A stretch of DNA of 7,194 bases from contig CAZHWR010000068.1 of assembly GCA_964536085.1 (NCBI GenBank), positions 1 through 7,194 on the forward strand, written 5' to 3'. Origin of the DNA: CAZHWR01 sp964536085. GTDB taxonomy: Bacteria > Bacillota > Clostridia > Oscillospirales > Ruminococcaceae. A program made the translations under genes and the position numbers. The notes below the pieces were generated by a model. That model was given only the letters and a program-made list of their open reading frames with translations, was not told the DNA's origin and did not search any database. This document shows positions 1-6,052 of this stretch, in pieces. Each line of letters starts with the position of its first letter. Position 1 is the first letter of the stretch.

Positions 1-64
1 CCTCGACATCGCGGATGTCCTTGTCGCGGTACCAGGGGTAGCCGCCGAAGATTTCATCGGCGCA
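1..64 (-). pseudogene. asnB: 3' fragment of asparagine synthetase B, interrupted by the integrated element
   Basis: Reading the minus strand from 64 down to the window edge gives CADEIFGGYPWYRDKD followed by IRDVE. This resembles the ATP-pyrophosphatase (synthetase) domain of glutamine-hydrolysing asparagine synthetases, which make asparagine from aspartate, ATP and glutamine in the cytosol; clostridial members typically read S-G-Q-C-A-D-E-I-F-G-G-Y here. Upstream of the cysteine codon the frame gives V, H and then a TAA stop, so the roughly 300 residues that should precede it are missing. The fragment runs off the left edge, so the rest of the 3' half should lie outside. The sharp loss of homology next to a serine recombinase gene suggests the element integrated inside asnB, with the 5' half at its far end. 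The family call rests on a 21-residue stretch recognised from memory. Confidence 0.72.
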
Positions 65-92
65 TACATGTTAACAGACGCGCGAAAAAAAA
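55..92. other. probable attachment-site junction (attL/attR) of the element
   Basis: The last base that reads as asnB is about 64. From 65 to 92 the sequence fits neither asnB nor the recombinase, whose stop codon begins at 95 on the minus strand. Large serine recombinases cross over at a 2-bp core inside short att sites, and the integrase gene usually lies next to one att site. The crossover should therefore fall at or just left of 64-70, around TGCGCC on the minus strand. The exact core cannot be set without the other junction or an empty site. No terminator hairpin is visible here, only a run of eight T after the recombinase stop on the minus strand. Confidence 0.55.
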
Positions 93-1673
93 TTATTCAA
101 GCTTCATGAAAAGGACGATGTCGAAGTCGTCGGCGGAAGCGCCCTTGAACGAGCCGTGAACATCTTTATTATAGACTGCTTTATCAATGACTTGTTTTAA
201 GGCGTCGTTTTTAGCTTTTGCCGACGGAAGAGAGTCGTAAGTGCTGAGAACGTTTTGAATCTGTGGAATGATGGCGGATTTTCTATTTTGCAAGGTTTCA
301 AAATGTTCAATTGATTGCAGCAGATTTTTCTGCATTTCTTCAATGGCGGCGAGCCTTTCTTTTATGGTTTTGGAGCGGTCGGAATATTCCTTAACGGTGT
401 ATATTTCCTGCTCAAGAAGATCCTGCGCTCTTGAAAGCTGTTTTTTAAGCTTATCCGCCTCGGATTGATTTTTTGAAAAAAGGGCTTTTTGTTCTTCGAT
501 ATGCTTTGAGTTATCGTCGGGCATTTCGTTTTTTTGCTCAAGCTCGTATTTTTCAAGAACTGACTGAAGGGATTGGAGTACTCTATGCTCTACAAGCTCG
601 TAAGGCGCGCTGACGTTTTTGCAGGCGCGGGCATGGCAGATAAGGTAGGGGCGTTTTTTCTCGTTCTGCGCCGCGCGGTACACCATACGCCGCCCGCATT
701 TGGCACAGACAATAATTCCGGCGAGAGGCGATTTGATTTCGCTTTTATATCCTACGGGAGGGGCGGGAGACTGAGCAAGAATTTTTTGCGCAAGGTTAAA
801 TGTTTCCTCCGAAACAATCGCCTCGTGAAGACCGTTGACAAAGATACAGTTCTCATTGTTTGCCGGTCGGGAGCTTACGGCGACTCCGTCCTTCATCTTC
901 TTTTGAACCTTATGATAGCCCCAACGGATTTTACCCTCATAGGTGGGATTTGTAATAATATCCCTGATGGTTGCCTTTGTCCAATAGTCGTATCGGCAAG
1001 GCGGGATATTAAGCTCGTTAAGCCTTCGGGCAAGCTTTTGAAGACCCGCGCGTTCCGTTTCGCCCTTATCGTTTTTATAGCCGACGGTGTACCACTCGAA
1101 AATGAGGCGCACGATTTCGGCTTGTTCGGGAATGATTTTAAGAGTATAGCCCTTATCGCCCTGAATTTTCATGCGCTCATAGCCGTAGGGCGCAATGCTT
1201 CCCACAAATTTTCCTTCCTTTGCGGAGGCTTCTCTACCCCGTTGGAGACGGCGGTTGATTGTTTTATATTCGCGGCGCGACATAAACAAGCCGAACTCGA
1301 AATACTCCTCGTCAAATTCGTTGTTGGGGTCGTATGTTTTCATGGGTGTAATTATTTTGGTGCCGCTCCACTTAAACGACTGGGCGACAATGCCTTGGTC
1401 GATAGTGTCGCCTCTGGCGAGGCGCTCAATCTCCATGACAAAAACGCCGTCCCAAAGTCCGCGCTCAACCTCGGACAGAAGACGCTGCATTACCGGACGG
1501 GCGGCAATCGTATCTCCCGAAACGACCTCTTTGTAAATTTCGTCAATCTCGATTTTAAGACGCTTGGCGTGTTCGAGAAGGGCTGCCTCGTGGCGGGCAA
1601 GAGTTTCACCTTCGCCCCGCGCTTCGGCTTCCGCGTCTTTGCGGCTTTTCCGCAGATAAATACAGTAAGGCAT
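93..1673 (-). CDS. large serine recombinase (integrase), 526 aa
   Basis: Site-specific DNA integrase that cuts and rejoins att sites through a covalent serine-DNA intermediate. Residues 1-140 form the resolvase-type catalytic domain: the nucleophile is probably Ser10 in YLRKS, followed by VSGDTIAARP (51-60) and IERLARGDT (82-90). Residues 145-300 match the Recombinase domain (GREASAKEGK, then APYGY at 161-165). A zinc ribbon follows with C323, C326, C346 and C351, then a long charged coiled coil (about 390-465), the arm that controls synapsis in this family. The length is normal and the gene looks intact. The start is ATG at 1673, because it begins directly at the catalytic domain and has a GGGGTGG-type SD; the 49 codons upstream in the same frame resemble no part of the family. 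It is the last gene of a minus-strand operon, 83 nt after the helicase, and ends next to the asnB junction. Confidence 0.95.
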   Translation of the reverse strand: MPYCIYLRKSRKDAEAEARGEGETLARHEAALLEHAKRLKIEIDEIYKEVVSGDTIAARPVMQRLLSEVERGLWDGVFVMEIERLARGDTIDQGIVAQSFKWSGTKIITPMKTYDPNNEFDEEYFEFGLFMSRREYKTINRRLQRGREASAKEGKFVGSIAPYGYERMKIQGDKGYTLKIIPEQAEIVRLIFEWYTVGYKNDKGETERAGLQKLARRLNELNIPPCRYDYWTKATIRDIITNPTYEGKIRWGYHKVQKKMKDGVAVSSRPANNENCIFVNGLHEAIVSEETFNLAQKILAQSPAPPVGYKSEIKSPLAGIIVCAKCGRRMVYRAAQNEKKRPYLICHARACKNVSAPYELVEHRVLQSLQSVLEKYELEQKNEMPDDNSKHIEEQKALFSKNQSEADKLKKQLSRAQDLLEQEIYTVKEYSDRSKTIKERLAAIEEMQKNLLQSIEHFETLQNRKSAIIPQIQNVLSTYDSLPSAKAKNDALKQVIDKAVYNKDVHGSFKGASADDFDIVLFMKLE

Positions 1674-1756
1674 TATTTCCACCCCTTTTAAATGTTTTAG
1701 ATTGTTATATATAATTGCGGGAAATAAGGCAAAGGGAAAATAAAAAATGGGATATA

Positions 1757-4444
1757 TCAGAATACGAAAGACCCGATTTTGATCAGGGCGGTTATCAATT
1801 CGCCGTCGCAAATGAGCCATTCGGAACAGTCGCAGACGATGATAAGCTCTTTTTTTGCGCGGCTGATTGCAGTATTTAGAACTTGCTTTGCAATATCGGA
1901 CTTGGTAGTAGTGACTAAAAAACCTTCAGGGAGATCTGAAACGCTTAGTATAACGGTATCCCATTCCTGTCCTTGCGATTTATGGACAGTGAGAATATTA
2001 TCGTCGGGCAGTAACGGCGTTAAAAAATGCTTAAGATAATCCGCCTGATGAACATACGGCGAGAGGACGACACAGTTTGACGGCTTTGCTGTTTCAAGAT
2101 AGGACTTTATTTTCTGTGCTTCAGATATATTTTCGTGCTTATTTAATCCTCGTTTATATGGGGCATTTATAACCTTGATACATGTCTCGGTATTTATTCC
2201 GGAGCGAAAGCCGTTTTTATAGATGTATGAATTTAATACATTCGCCAGTCCGACGCCGAAACGGTATGTTTCATTGAGGGAGGAAACCGATAAACGAGAT
2301 GGAAGGGTAAGGGAATGATTTATATATTCTTTGAACATTTTATCATAATCAAAACTGAAAAGGTCAGCTGAATATATTCCGTTTTGCGCCCAAACAAAGC
2401 ACGGGGATAAATTCTTATTGTTTAAGTCTTTATTATCGATTTCCGCAACGGGCGGGAGCTGCATATGGTCGCCCAAAAAAGTGACAGGGGCTTTATAGAG
2501 AAAGACAAGAGCGGCTTTTGCAATACAGGAATAGCAAGCCTCGTCAAGAAAGATATGAGCGAACTTGCGGGACGGCTCCCGCGAGGCGAGAGAGTCAAGA
2601 GTGCAGCCATACAAAAGTATTTCGTCGTCAGACAGCTGCTGAAGCCTAAGGATTTCGCTTTCGATTCCACTCAAAAGAATATTTGCGTCACCGATTGAAA
2701 CAAAATTGATGTCACTGTATTGGGATGAAATTCTAATCATACATTCTTCAGCGCGTTTTTTATAATCGAGAACCTTATCCTTTAGAACAGAGAAGTCGTC
2801 AGGAATGGACATGGGATCGTTTGCAAGCTTATTAGCGGTGAATCTTATTGAAGCCTTATAATTTTCACTTGAAGAAGTAAGGCTGTCGGCAAGTTTTTTT
2901 GCTTCGGAGATGGATGTATCAAGGCGGGAAATTTCAGCCTTGATGAAAACGATTTCGGTTGAAAGCTCCTTGAGCTCGGTCAGAAAAGTATTATATTTGT
3001 TTTCGAGAGACAGTGCGCTCTTAAACTTCAATGCTTTTTTTATCTTAAAAGAAAAAACTTTGGTGGCGCCGTACAGTTTATTAACCTCATCGTTTTTGAC
3101 AGAACGGAGACACTCTTTATCGTTACACTCTATCAACTGAAGATTGCGCTCTAATGTGAGAGCTTTTATTTTGTTGTTGACGGAGTTCAGCTTATCGACG
3201 GCGGCAAAGTAAGAATCGATTTGAGAAATAAGCTCCGTACATTTGCGGAAATTTTTTTTACAAGAAAAATAAAGGGAAATATTTTTTGCCTTTTCTTTCA
3301 AAAAGGCAATCTGCGGATTTTCGTACTTAGAGCAGCATTCGGGGTGGTCTTTTGCAAAGCTTTGAGTAGGAACCCCGAAGCGGCGGATAACGTTAGGCTT
3401 AATACCGTATTTCTTGCCCACGGAAATAACTTCGGACAGCGCGTTATCAAGCGCAATATTTGTAGGCGCGGTAACAAGAACTCTGCGACCTTTCAAGAGA
3501 TAAGCTAAGACAGAATATGCAAGAACGAAACGGGTTTTGCCGGAGCCTGCCGCGCCCCAAACGTATGAAAGAGGAGCGGAAAAAATATTATTTATAGCTT
3601 CCGACTGCCTATCAGAAAAGGGAACATTCGGAAACATATTTCTATCAAAAGACAAAGATGGAATTGGAGGAAAAGATATATTTTTAAATTTGGAAAAGTG
3701 TTCCGATATTCTTAAAACCAAACTGCGGAAATCCACAACGAGATAAAGGTTTTCGGCTTTATTGAAAGACGCAGCCGATTCTTTCGACAAGAGAACGGAA
3801 GCCGAGCGCTGGGAGGATTCAAGAATATTAAATTTGTTTATCGAAAAATCTTCGCCGTCAATTTTAATGTGCGTGACAAAATCAAAGGCGGGAACGTTTT
3901 GGGCGAAATGCAGGGTATATTTCAGTTTTTCACCGAAAATTTTTTTATCGGGGTCAACAGTGATTTTGACAAGCCCGACTCCTTTGTCGTGTTCCGACAG
4001 ATAGGAATAATATAGATTAGAGGCATTAGATATATATTCGGCAATCGAAACTTGGTCGCTTTTTGAAAAAGGCATTTCCGATATATAACCGAGTTTATCG
4101 GCGAGGGCGTAAATATGCTTGCAGGGCGCGGAGCCTTTTAAATTAATTGTGAAATCACGGCATGTACATTTGTATGTGAGAAAACAATTACCAAGGCATG
4201 CGGCGGAACCGGTTCTGCGAACTGTTCCGTGTATTTGCGAATTGTTTTTTCGCTCATACAGAGACACATTATAAAAGGGCTTATCCTTTCCGCGGCAAAC
4301 GGCTGTGCGGGAAAGATTATCAATACTTATAAAGCTGACTTCCTTGGAACGGGCAATACGGCGTTGCTGCTCGTCGGAGATGTGAGCGCCGTTAAGGTGC
4401 GCGGGTCCGAAGGGACGGAGAACATTTTTGTTGACATCTGACAA
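1757..4444 (-). CDS. SWIM zinc-finger SF1 (UPF1/Dna2-like) helicase, about 895 aa
   Basis: ATP-driven nucleic-acid helicase or translocase. Numbering is from the TTG at 4444. Residues about 60-115 carry a SWIM finger with C93, C95, C108 and H110 (CxC then CKH). The helicase core has DRQ (278-280, Q motif), GAAGSGKT (297-304, Walker A), TAPTNIALDN (325-334, Ia), FLDEA (632-636, Walker B), GDHMQLPP (658-665, III), ETYR (725-728, IV region), VHKSQGQEWD (820-829, V) and NTAISRAKK (857-865, VI). The order and motifs fit the UPF1/Dna2/SMUBP2 group. Between Ia and II lies a charged insertion of about 290 residues with coiled-coil character. The start is uncertain: TTG at 4444 has GGGGTGA 5 nt upstream, but the frame stays open to a TTG at 4504. 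It lies between repressor and integrase in one operon, a common place for cargo. A defence or exclusion role is inference only. Confidence 0.9.
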   Translation of the reverse strand: MSDVNKNVLRPFGPAHLNGAHISDEQQRRIARSKEVSFISIDNLSRTAVCRGKDKPFYNVSLYERKNNSQIHGTVRRTGSAACLGNCFLTYKCTCRDFTINLKGSAPCKHIYALADKLGYISEMPFSKSDQVSIAEYISNASNLYYSYLSEHDKGVGLVKITVDPDKKIFGEKLKYTLHFAQNVPAFDFVTHIKIDGEDFSINKFNILESSQRSASVLLSKESAASFNKAENLYLVVDFRSLVLRISEHFSKFKNISFPPIPSLSFDRNMFPNVPFSDRQSEAINNIFSAPLSYVWGAAGSGKTRFVLAYSVLAYLLKGRRVLVTAPTNIALDNALSEVISVGKKYGIKPNVIRRFGVPTQSFAKDHPECCSKYENPQIAFLKEKAKNISLYFSCKKNFRKCTELISQIDSYFAAVDKLNSVNNKIKALTLERNLQLIECNDKECLRSVKNDEVNKLYGATKVFSFKIKKALKFKSALSLENKYNTFLTELKELSTEIVFIKAEISRLDTSISEAKKLADSLTSSSENYKASIRFTANKLANDPMSIPDDFSVLKDKVLDYKKRAEECMIRISSQYSDINFVSIGDANILLSGIESEILRLQQLSDDEILLYGCTLDSLASREPSRKFAHIFLDEACYSCIAKAALVFLYKAPVTFLGDHMQLPPVAEIDNKDLNNKNLSPCFVWAQNGIYSADLFSFDYDKMFKEYINHSLTLPSRLSVSSLNETYRFGVGLANVLNSYIYKNGFRSGINTETCIKVINAPYKRGLNKHENISEAQKIKSYLETAKPSNCVVLSPYVHQADYLKHFLTPLLPDDNILTVHKSQGQEWDTVILSVSDLPEGFLVTTTKSDIAKQVLNTAISRAKKELIIVCDCSEWLICDGELITALIKIGSFVF

Positions 4445-4449
4445 TAAAA

Positions 4450-4456
4450 TCACCCC
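4450..4456 (-). promoter_or_regulatory. ribosome binding site that favours the TTG start of the helicase
   Basis: The minus strand reads GGGGTGA, one base from the GAGGTGA core of the anti-SD complement, with 5 nt before TTG at 4444. No other start codon nearby (GTG at 4453 or TTG at 4504) has a comparable SD. Confidence 0.5.
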
Positions 4457-4533
4457 GCTTATTGTGCTGTGTTTACCAAGGGATGCGGAAAAAGATTTGT
4501 GCAAAGCGGTTTATCGCCTGTGAAAATTCAATA

Positions 4534-4902
4534 TTATGCCTGCTTTAGTGCTTCTTGCTTATATTTTTCGGCTCGAAGCATTTGCTTTACGGTTCCTCGG
4601 AGTTCTATTAAATCTTCATTGTCAAGTTGTGAAATGAGGGGGAGTAGATCTTCGGGGATTTTTTTGTTTTGAAAATCAACATCTAAAGATGTTTTGGCGG
4701 GGGTGGATTTCGGTGTCAAACCGAGGAGGTAGTCTGTGGTGCAATTTAACTCAACCGATAATTGTACCAAAACGTCAACACTTGGGTTCCCGCCTTTTTT
4801 CCAACTGCTTGTATTTCCTTTGCTTAAGCCCAATTTTTGTGTCAGTGCTGTCGGAGTGGTGCCGTTATCCTTGCATAATTGAACAAAACCATCATAATTC
4901 AC
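4534..4902 (-). CDS. XRE-family HTH repressor (CI-like), 122 aa
   Basis: DNA-binding regulator. The N-terminal Cro/C1-type helix-turn-helix covers about residues 5-62: TPTALTQKLGLSKGNTSSWK (17-36) gives the two HTH helices, and the closing helix LNCTTDYLLG is typical of the family. A linker rich in K, S and T (62-80) leads to a small C-terminal region (82-122, DLLPLISQLDNEDLIELR) that may mediate dimerisation. There is no S24/LexA-type peptidase, so induction would not occur by self-cleavage. The start is GTG at 4902, with SD AAGGGGGG 6 nt upstream. It is divergent from the Cro-like gene across a 246-bp control region and is first in the operon with the helicase and recombinase. The likely role is repression of the plus-strand early promoter and control of its own operon. 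Confidence 0.9.
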   Translation of the reverse strand: MNYDGFVQLCKDNGTTPTALTQKLGLSKGNTSSWKKGGNPSVDVLVQLSVELNCTTDYLLGLTPKSTPAKTSLDVDFQNKKIPEDLLPLISQLDNEDLIELRGTVKQMLRAEKYKQEALKQA

Positions 4903-4938
4903 AAAAAACCCCCCTTAAATATGTGCAACATCAACAAA

Positions 4939-4986
4939 GTTGAATCAAATTGTACTTTACGCTTGACAGTTGAATTAGATTGCACT
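4939..4986. promoter_or_regulatory. pair of operator-like direct repeats
   Basis: GTTGAATCAAATTGTACT (4939-4956) and GTTGAATTAGATTGCACT (4969-4986) match at 15 of 18 positions and are spaced 30 bp start to start, close to three helical turns, so both would face the same side of DNA. The second copy occupies the whole -35/-10 spacer of the plus-strand promoter. The first lies in the region where the minus-strand repressor promoter should be. A small CAAC-AAA-GTTG dyad (4933-4943) overlaps the start of the first copy. This arrangement suits one or both flanking XRE proteins; the binding protein is inferred. Confidence 0.6.
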
Positions 4987-4991
4987 ATAAT
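4963..4991 (+). promoter_or_regulatory. consensus sigma-A promoter for the plus-strand early transcript
   Basis: TTGACA (4963-4968) and TATAAT (4986-4991) are both perfect consensus hexamers, separated by exactly 17 bp. Transcription should start near 4997-4999. The spacer is filled by an operator-like repeat, so strong constitutive activity with repressor control is expected. I found no comparably good promoter on the minus strand for the repressor gene. Confidence 0.85.
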
Positions 4992-4997
4992 AAAAGC

Positions 4998-5108
4998 ATA
5001 GACCGAATATGTACAGAAAAAAACATCTGCTCAATCGGTTAGGACAAAAATCGCCGGATGGGCTAATTAATGTGTGGCAACTTAATTATACTTCATTCGG
5101 TTTTTTTT
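4998..5108 (+). ncRNA. structured leader or small RNA ahead of the Cro-like gene
   Basis: About 110 nt lie between the predicted transcription start and a T-tract, with no convincing ORF. A 5' domain can fold by pairing ACCGA (5002-5006) with TCGGT (5035-5039) around an inner CAGA/TCTG hairpin (5014-5017 with 5026-5029). A 3' domain forms the terminator hairpin. The 5' segment GACCGAAT (5001-5008) can instead pair with ATTCGGTT (5095-5102), the 3' arm of the terminator. The leader could therefore act as an attenuator or be released as a stable small RNA. I do not recognise a known riboswitch or RNA family. Confidence 0.45.
5054..5108 (+). terminator. intrinsic terminator-like hairpin inside the leader
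   Basis: CCGGATG (5054-5060) pairs with CATTCGG (5094-5100) over 7 bp including one G-U, and an inner 7-bp stem TAATTAA/TTAATTA (5064-5070 with 5082-5088) closes an 11-nt loop. Eight T follow directly (5101-5108). It lies between the only strong promoter and the Cro-like gene, so transcription must read through it or be antiterminated, or the promoter mainly makes a short RNA. Confidence 0.55.
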
Positions 5109-5148
5109 GTCAATTCAAATATAAAAAAATCATAAAGGGTGGTGCAAA

Positions 5149-5343
5149 ATGAACAAATTAAAACACTATAGGGTTATGAAAGAAATGACGCAGACAGAGC
5201 TTGCAGAAAAATCGGGTGTGTTACAGTCCGACATTTCCCGCGCCGAAAAAGGAGTTAAAGATTTAAAAGGCTTGAATTGGGCAAGCATTGCAAGAGTTCT
5301 CAATTGCTCTGTCGATGAGCTTTTGGGAACGATGGATGAATGA
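5149..5343 (+). CDS. small XRE-family HTH regulator (Cro-like), 64 aa
   Basis: A protein made almost entirely of one Cro/C1-type HTH domain: TQTELAEKSGVLQSDISRAE (14-33) gives helices 2 and 3, and LNCSVDELLG (51-60) is the usual closing helix. It probably binds the operators between itself and the divergent repressor and acts as the early or lytic counterpart of that repressor. The start is ATG at 5149, with AAAGGGTGGTG upstream. Its stop overlaps an ATG at 5340 (ATGA), whose frame runs through repeat copy 1 into the next gene. Its closeness in size to Cro-type proteins and its divergent position support the call; the functional assignment is by analogy. Confidence 0.9.
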   Translation: MNKLKHYRVMKEMTQTELAEKSGVLQSDISRAEKGVKDLKGLNWASIARVLNCSVDELLGTMDE

Positions 5344-5357
5344 GAGGCGGCAGATAT

Positions 5358-5401
5358 TTACTAAAGTATGCGGTTAAACAATCCGGTGGATTGTTTAACG
5401 T
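5358..5401 (+). repeat. double-hairpin element, copy 1 (44 nt)
   Basis: The small hairpin TACT-AA-AGTA (5359-5368) is followed by TGCG, then a perfect 12-bp stem: GTTAAACAATCC (5373-5384), loop GGT, GGATTGTTTAAC (5388-5399), then GT. AA follows, as in every copy. It lies 14 nt after the Cro-like stop. In the frame starting at ATG 5340 it begins exactly on a codon boundary and is open, so a 120-residue read-through form of the next gene is possible. No other gene is seen from 5344 to 5471. Confidence 0.85.
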
Positions 5402-5471
5402 AAAACTGTGGAATAGGACAAGGCGGGGGATGAATATACCGTTACTAAAAAAGAAAGGAAGGGGCGAAAAT

Positions 5472-5702
5472 ATGGGCGTTGTGGCAAGGTACAAGATCGG
5501 GAACACGAGAATAAGCATATGCGACGATTGTTGGGTAAAAACGGAAGCGGAGAAAAAAGAGATATTGGGGAACCTTTCAAGCATAATCGGAAGGGCTATA
5601 AGAGACGGAATGGTTTTTGAGGATAAGCCGATGGAGTTCCCCGAAAAGATGATCCCCGTTGATGAGAACTGGGAACCGATTACTCAGACACCCGAAGGCT
5701 GA
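5472..5702 (+). CDS. small protein of unknown function, 76 aa
   Basis: The start is ATG at 5472, with a strong purine SD (AAGGAAGGGG) 5-9 nt upstream; the same frame is open back to ATG 5340 through repeat copy 1, but those 44 codons include the repeat and have no better SD. The protein has an N-terminal beta-rich stretch (ARYKIGNTRISICDDC, 5-20) with a CxxC pair (C17, C20), a charged amphipathic helix (22-46) and an acidic, proline-rich tail. A single CxxC could be half of a zinc site in a dimer or simply a reducible pair. It resembles small conserved hypothetical proteins of Firmicutes prophages, but I cannot name a family. It is followed by 120 bp with repeat copy 2 and a 13-codon ORF. Confidence 0.75.
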   Translation: MGVVARYKIGNTRISICDDCWVKTEAEKKEILGNLSSIIGRAIRDGMVFEDKPMEFPEKMIPVDENWEPITQTPEG

Positions 5703-5738
5703 GGAAGAGCTGCGGAACACAAAGGAGAGGAGACACAG

Positions 5739-5782
5739 CTGCCAAGGCATGCGGTTAAACAAGCCTGCGGCTTGTTTAACGT
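5739..5782 (+). repeat. double-hairpin element, copy 2 (44 nt)
   Basis: The small hairpin TGCC-AA-GGCA (5740-5749) is followed by TGCG, then arms GTTAAACAAGCC (5754-5765) and GGCTTGTTTAAC (5769-5780) around loop TGC, then GT and flanking AA. The first base is C where other copies have T. It lies between an SD-like AAAGGAGAGGAG (5721-5732) and an ATG at 5785. Confidence 0.85.
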
Positions 5783-5784
5783 AA

Positions 5785-5826
5785 ATGACAGAGAGGGAAA
5801 GGAACAACAGGGATGAGCTTCTATGA
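5785..5826 (+). CDS. possible 13-codon ORF, split from its SD by repeat copy 2
   Basis: ATG at 5785 opens MTERERNNRDELL and stops at a TGA that overlaps the ATG at 5823 (ATGA), a typical translational-coupling overlap. Its SD, AAAGGAGAGGAG at 5721-5732, is about 52 nt away with repeat copy 2 between them. Without the element the spacing would be 8-9 nt. It may be a leader peptide for the zinc-ribbon gene, or chance. It is short and has no homology that I recognise. Confidence 0.3.
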   Translation: MTERERNNRDELL

Positions 5827-6052
5827 ATAACAATGCACTTAAATGCCCGTTGCCAAGGCATGCGGTAAAACAAGCCTGCGGCTTGTTTTACGTAATTGCG
5901 GGAAAGAACAGTACACACACGAGCCTGACGATACCTCAGCGATGCTGTGCTTTACAGAATGTGAACATTGCGGCAAAAATTTTTGGTACAGCGTGGATGT
6001 AACAAGGGAATACAGCAGTTATAAGGACGAAGAACAAGAGGTATTACAATGA
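5823..6052 (+). pseudogene. zinc-ribbon gene split by repeat copy 3 (61 aa if the repeat is removed)
   Basis: The first nine codons give MNNNALKCP; at 5850 the 44-nt repeat begins, and at 5894 the reading resumes as NCGKEQYTHEPDD, later ECEHCGKNFWYSV. Joining 5849 to 5894 restores CPNCG and CEHCG knuckles (C8, C11, C32, C35), the four cysteines of a rubredoxin-like zinc ribbon, and leaves 186 nt, an exact 62 codons including the stop. As it stands, the unspliced ATG 5823 frame reads through the repeat and ends early near 6002 in unrelated sequence. The stop overlaps the next ATG (ATGA), so the pair looks like an operon. It is either inactivated by insertion or decoded by some way of skipping the repeat. 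Its original function, perhaps nucleic-acid binding, is inferred from the fold only. Confidence 0.75.
5850..5893 (+). repeat. double-hairpin element, copy 3 (44 nt), inside the zinc-ribbon gene
   Basis: The small hairpin TGCC-AA-GGCA (5851-5860), TGCG, then arms GTAAAACAAGCC (5865-5876) and GGCTTGTTTTAC (5880-5891) around loop TGC, then GT and flanking AA. Compared with copy 2, the third base pair of the stem has changed from T-A to A-T by two compensating substitutions. Confidence 0.9.

Noticed and set aside
573..1691. Long plus-strand open frame (372 codons) opposite the recombinase
   Set aside because: It lies entirely antisense to a clear serine recombinase with all expected motifs, and its translation has no recognisable domain or SD.
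4903..4935. Minus-strand promoter for the repressor gene
   Set aside because: TATTTA near 4917 has only a weak TTCAAC-like hexamer 17 bp upstream; the match is too poor to annotate.
5847..5896. T4 gene 60-type bypass with matching take-off and landing codons in copy 3
   Set aside because: The take-off codon would be CCG while the triplet before the resumed AAT is CGT, so the codons do not match. Bypass stays possible but has no codon-pair support.
5843..6052. Intact 69-aa gene starting at ATG 5843
   Set aside because: This ATG lies in another frame before the repeat and the first 17 or so residues are repeat sequence. The split zinc-ribbon reading from 5823 explains the cysteines and the flanks better.
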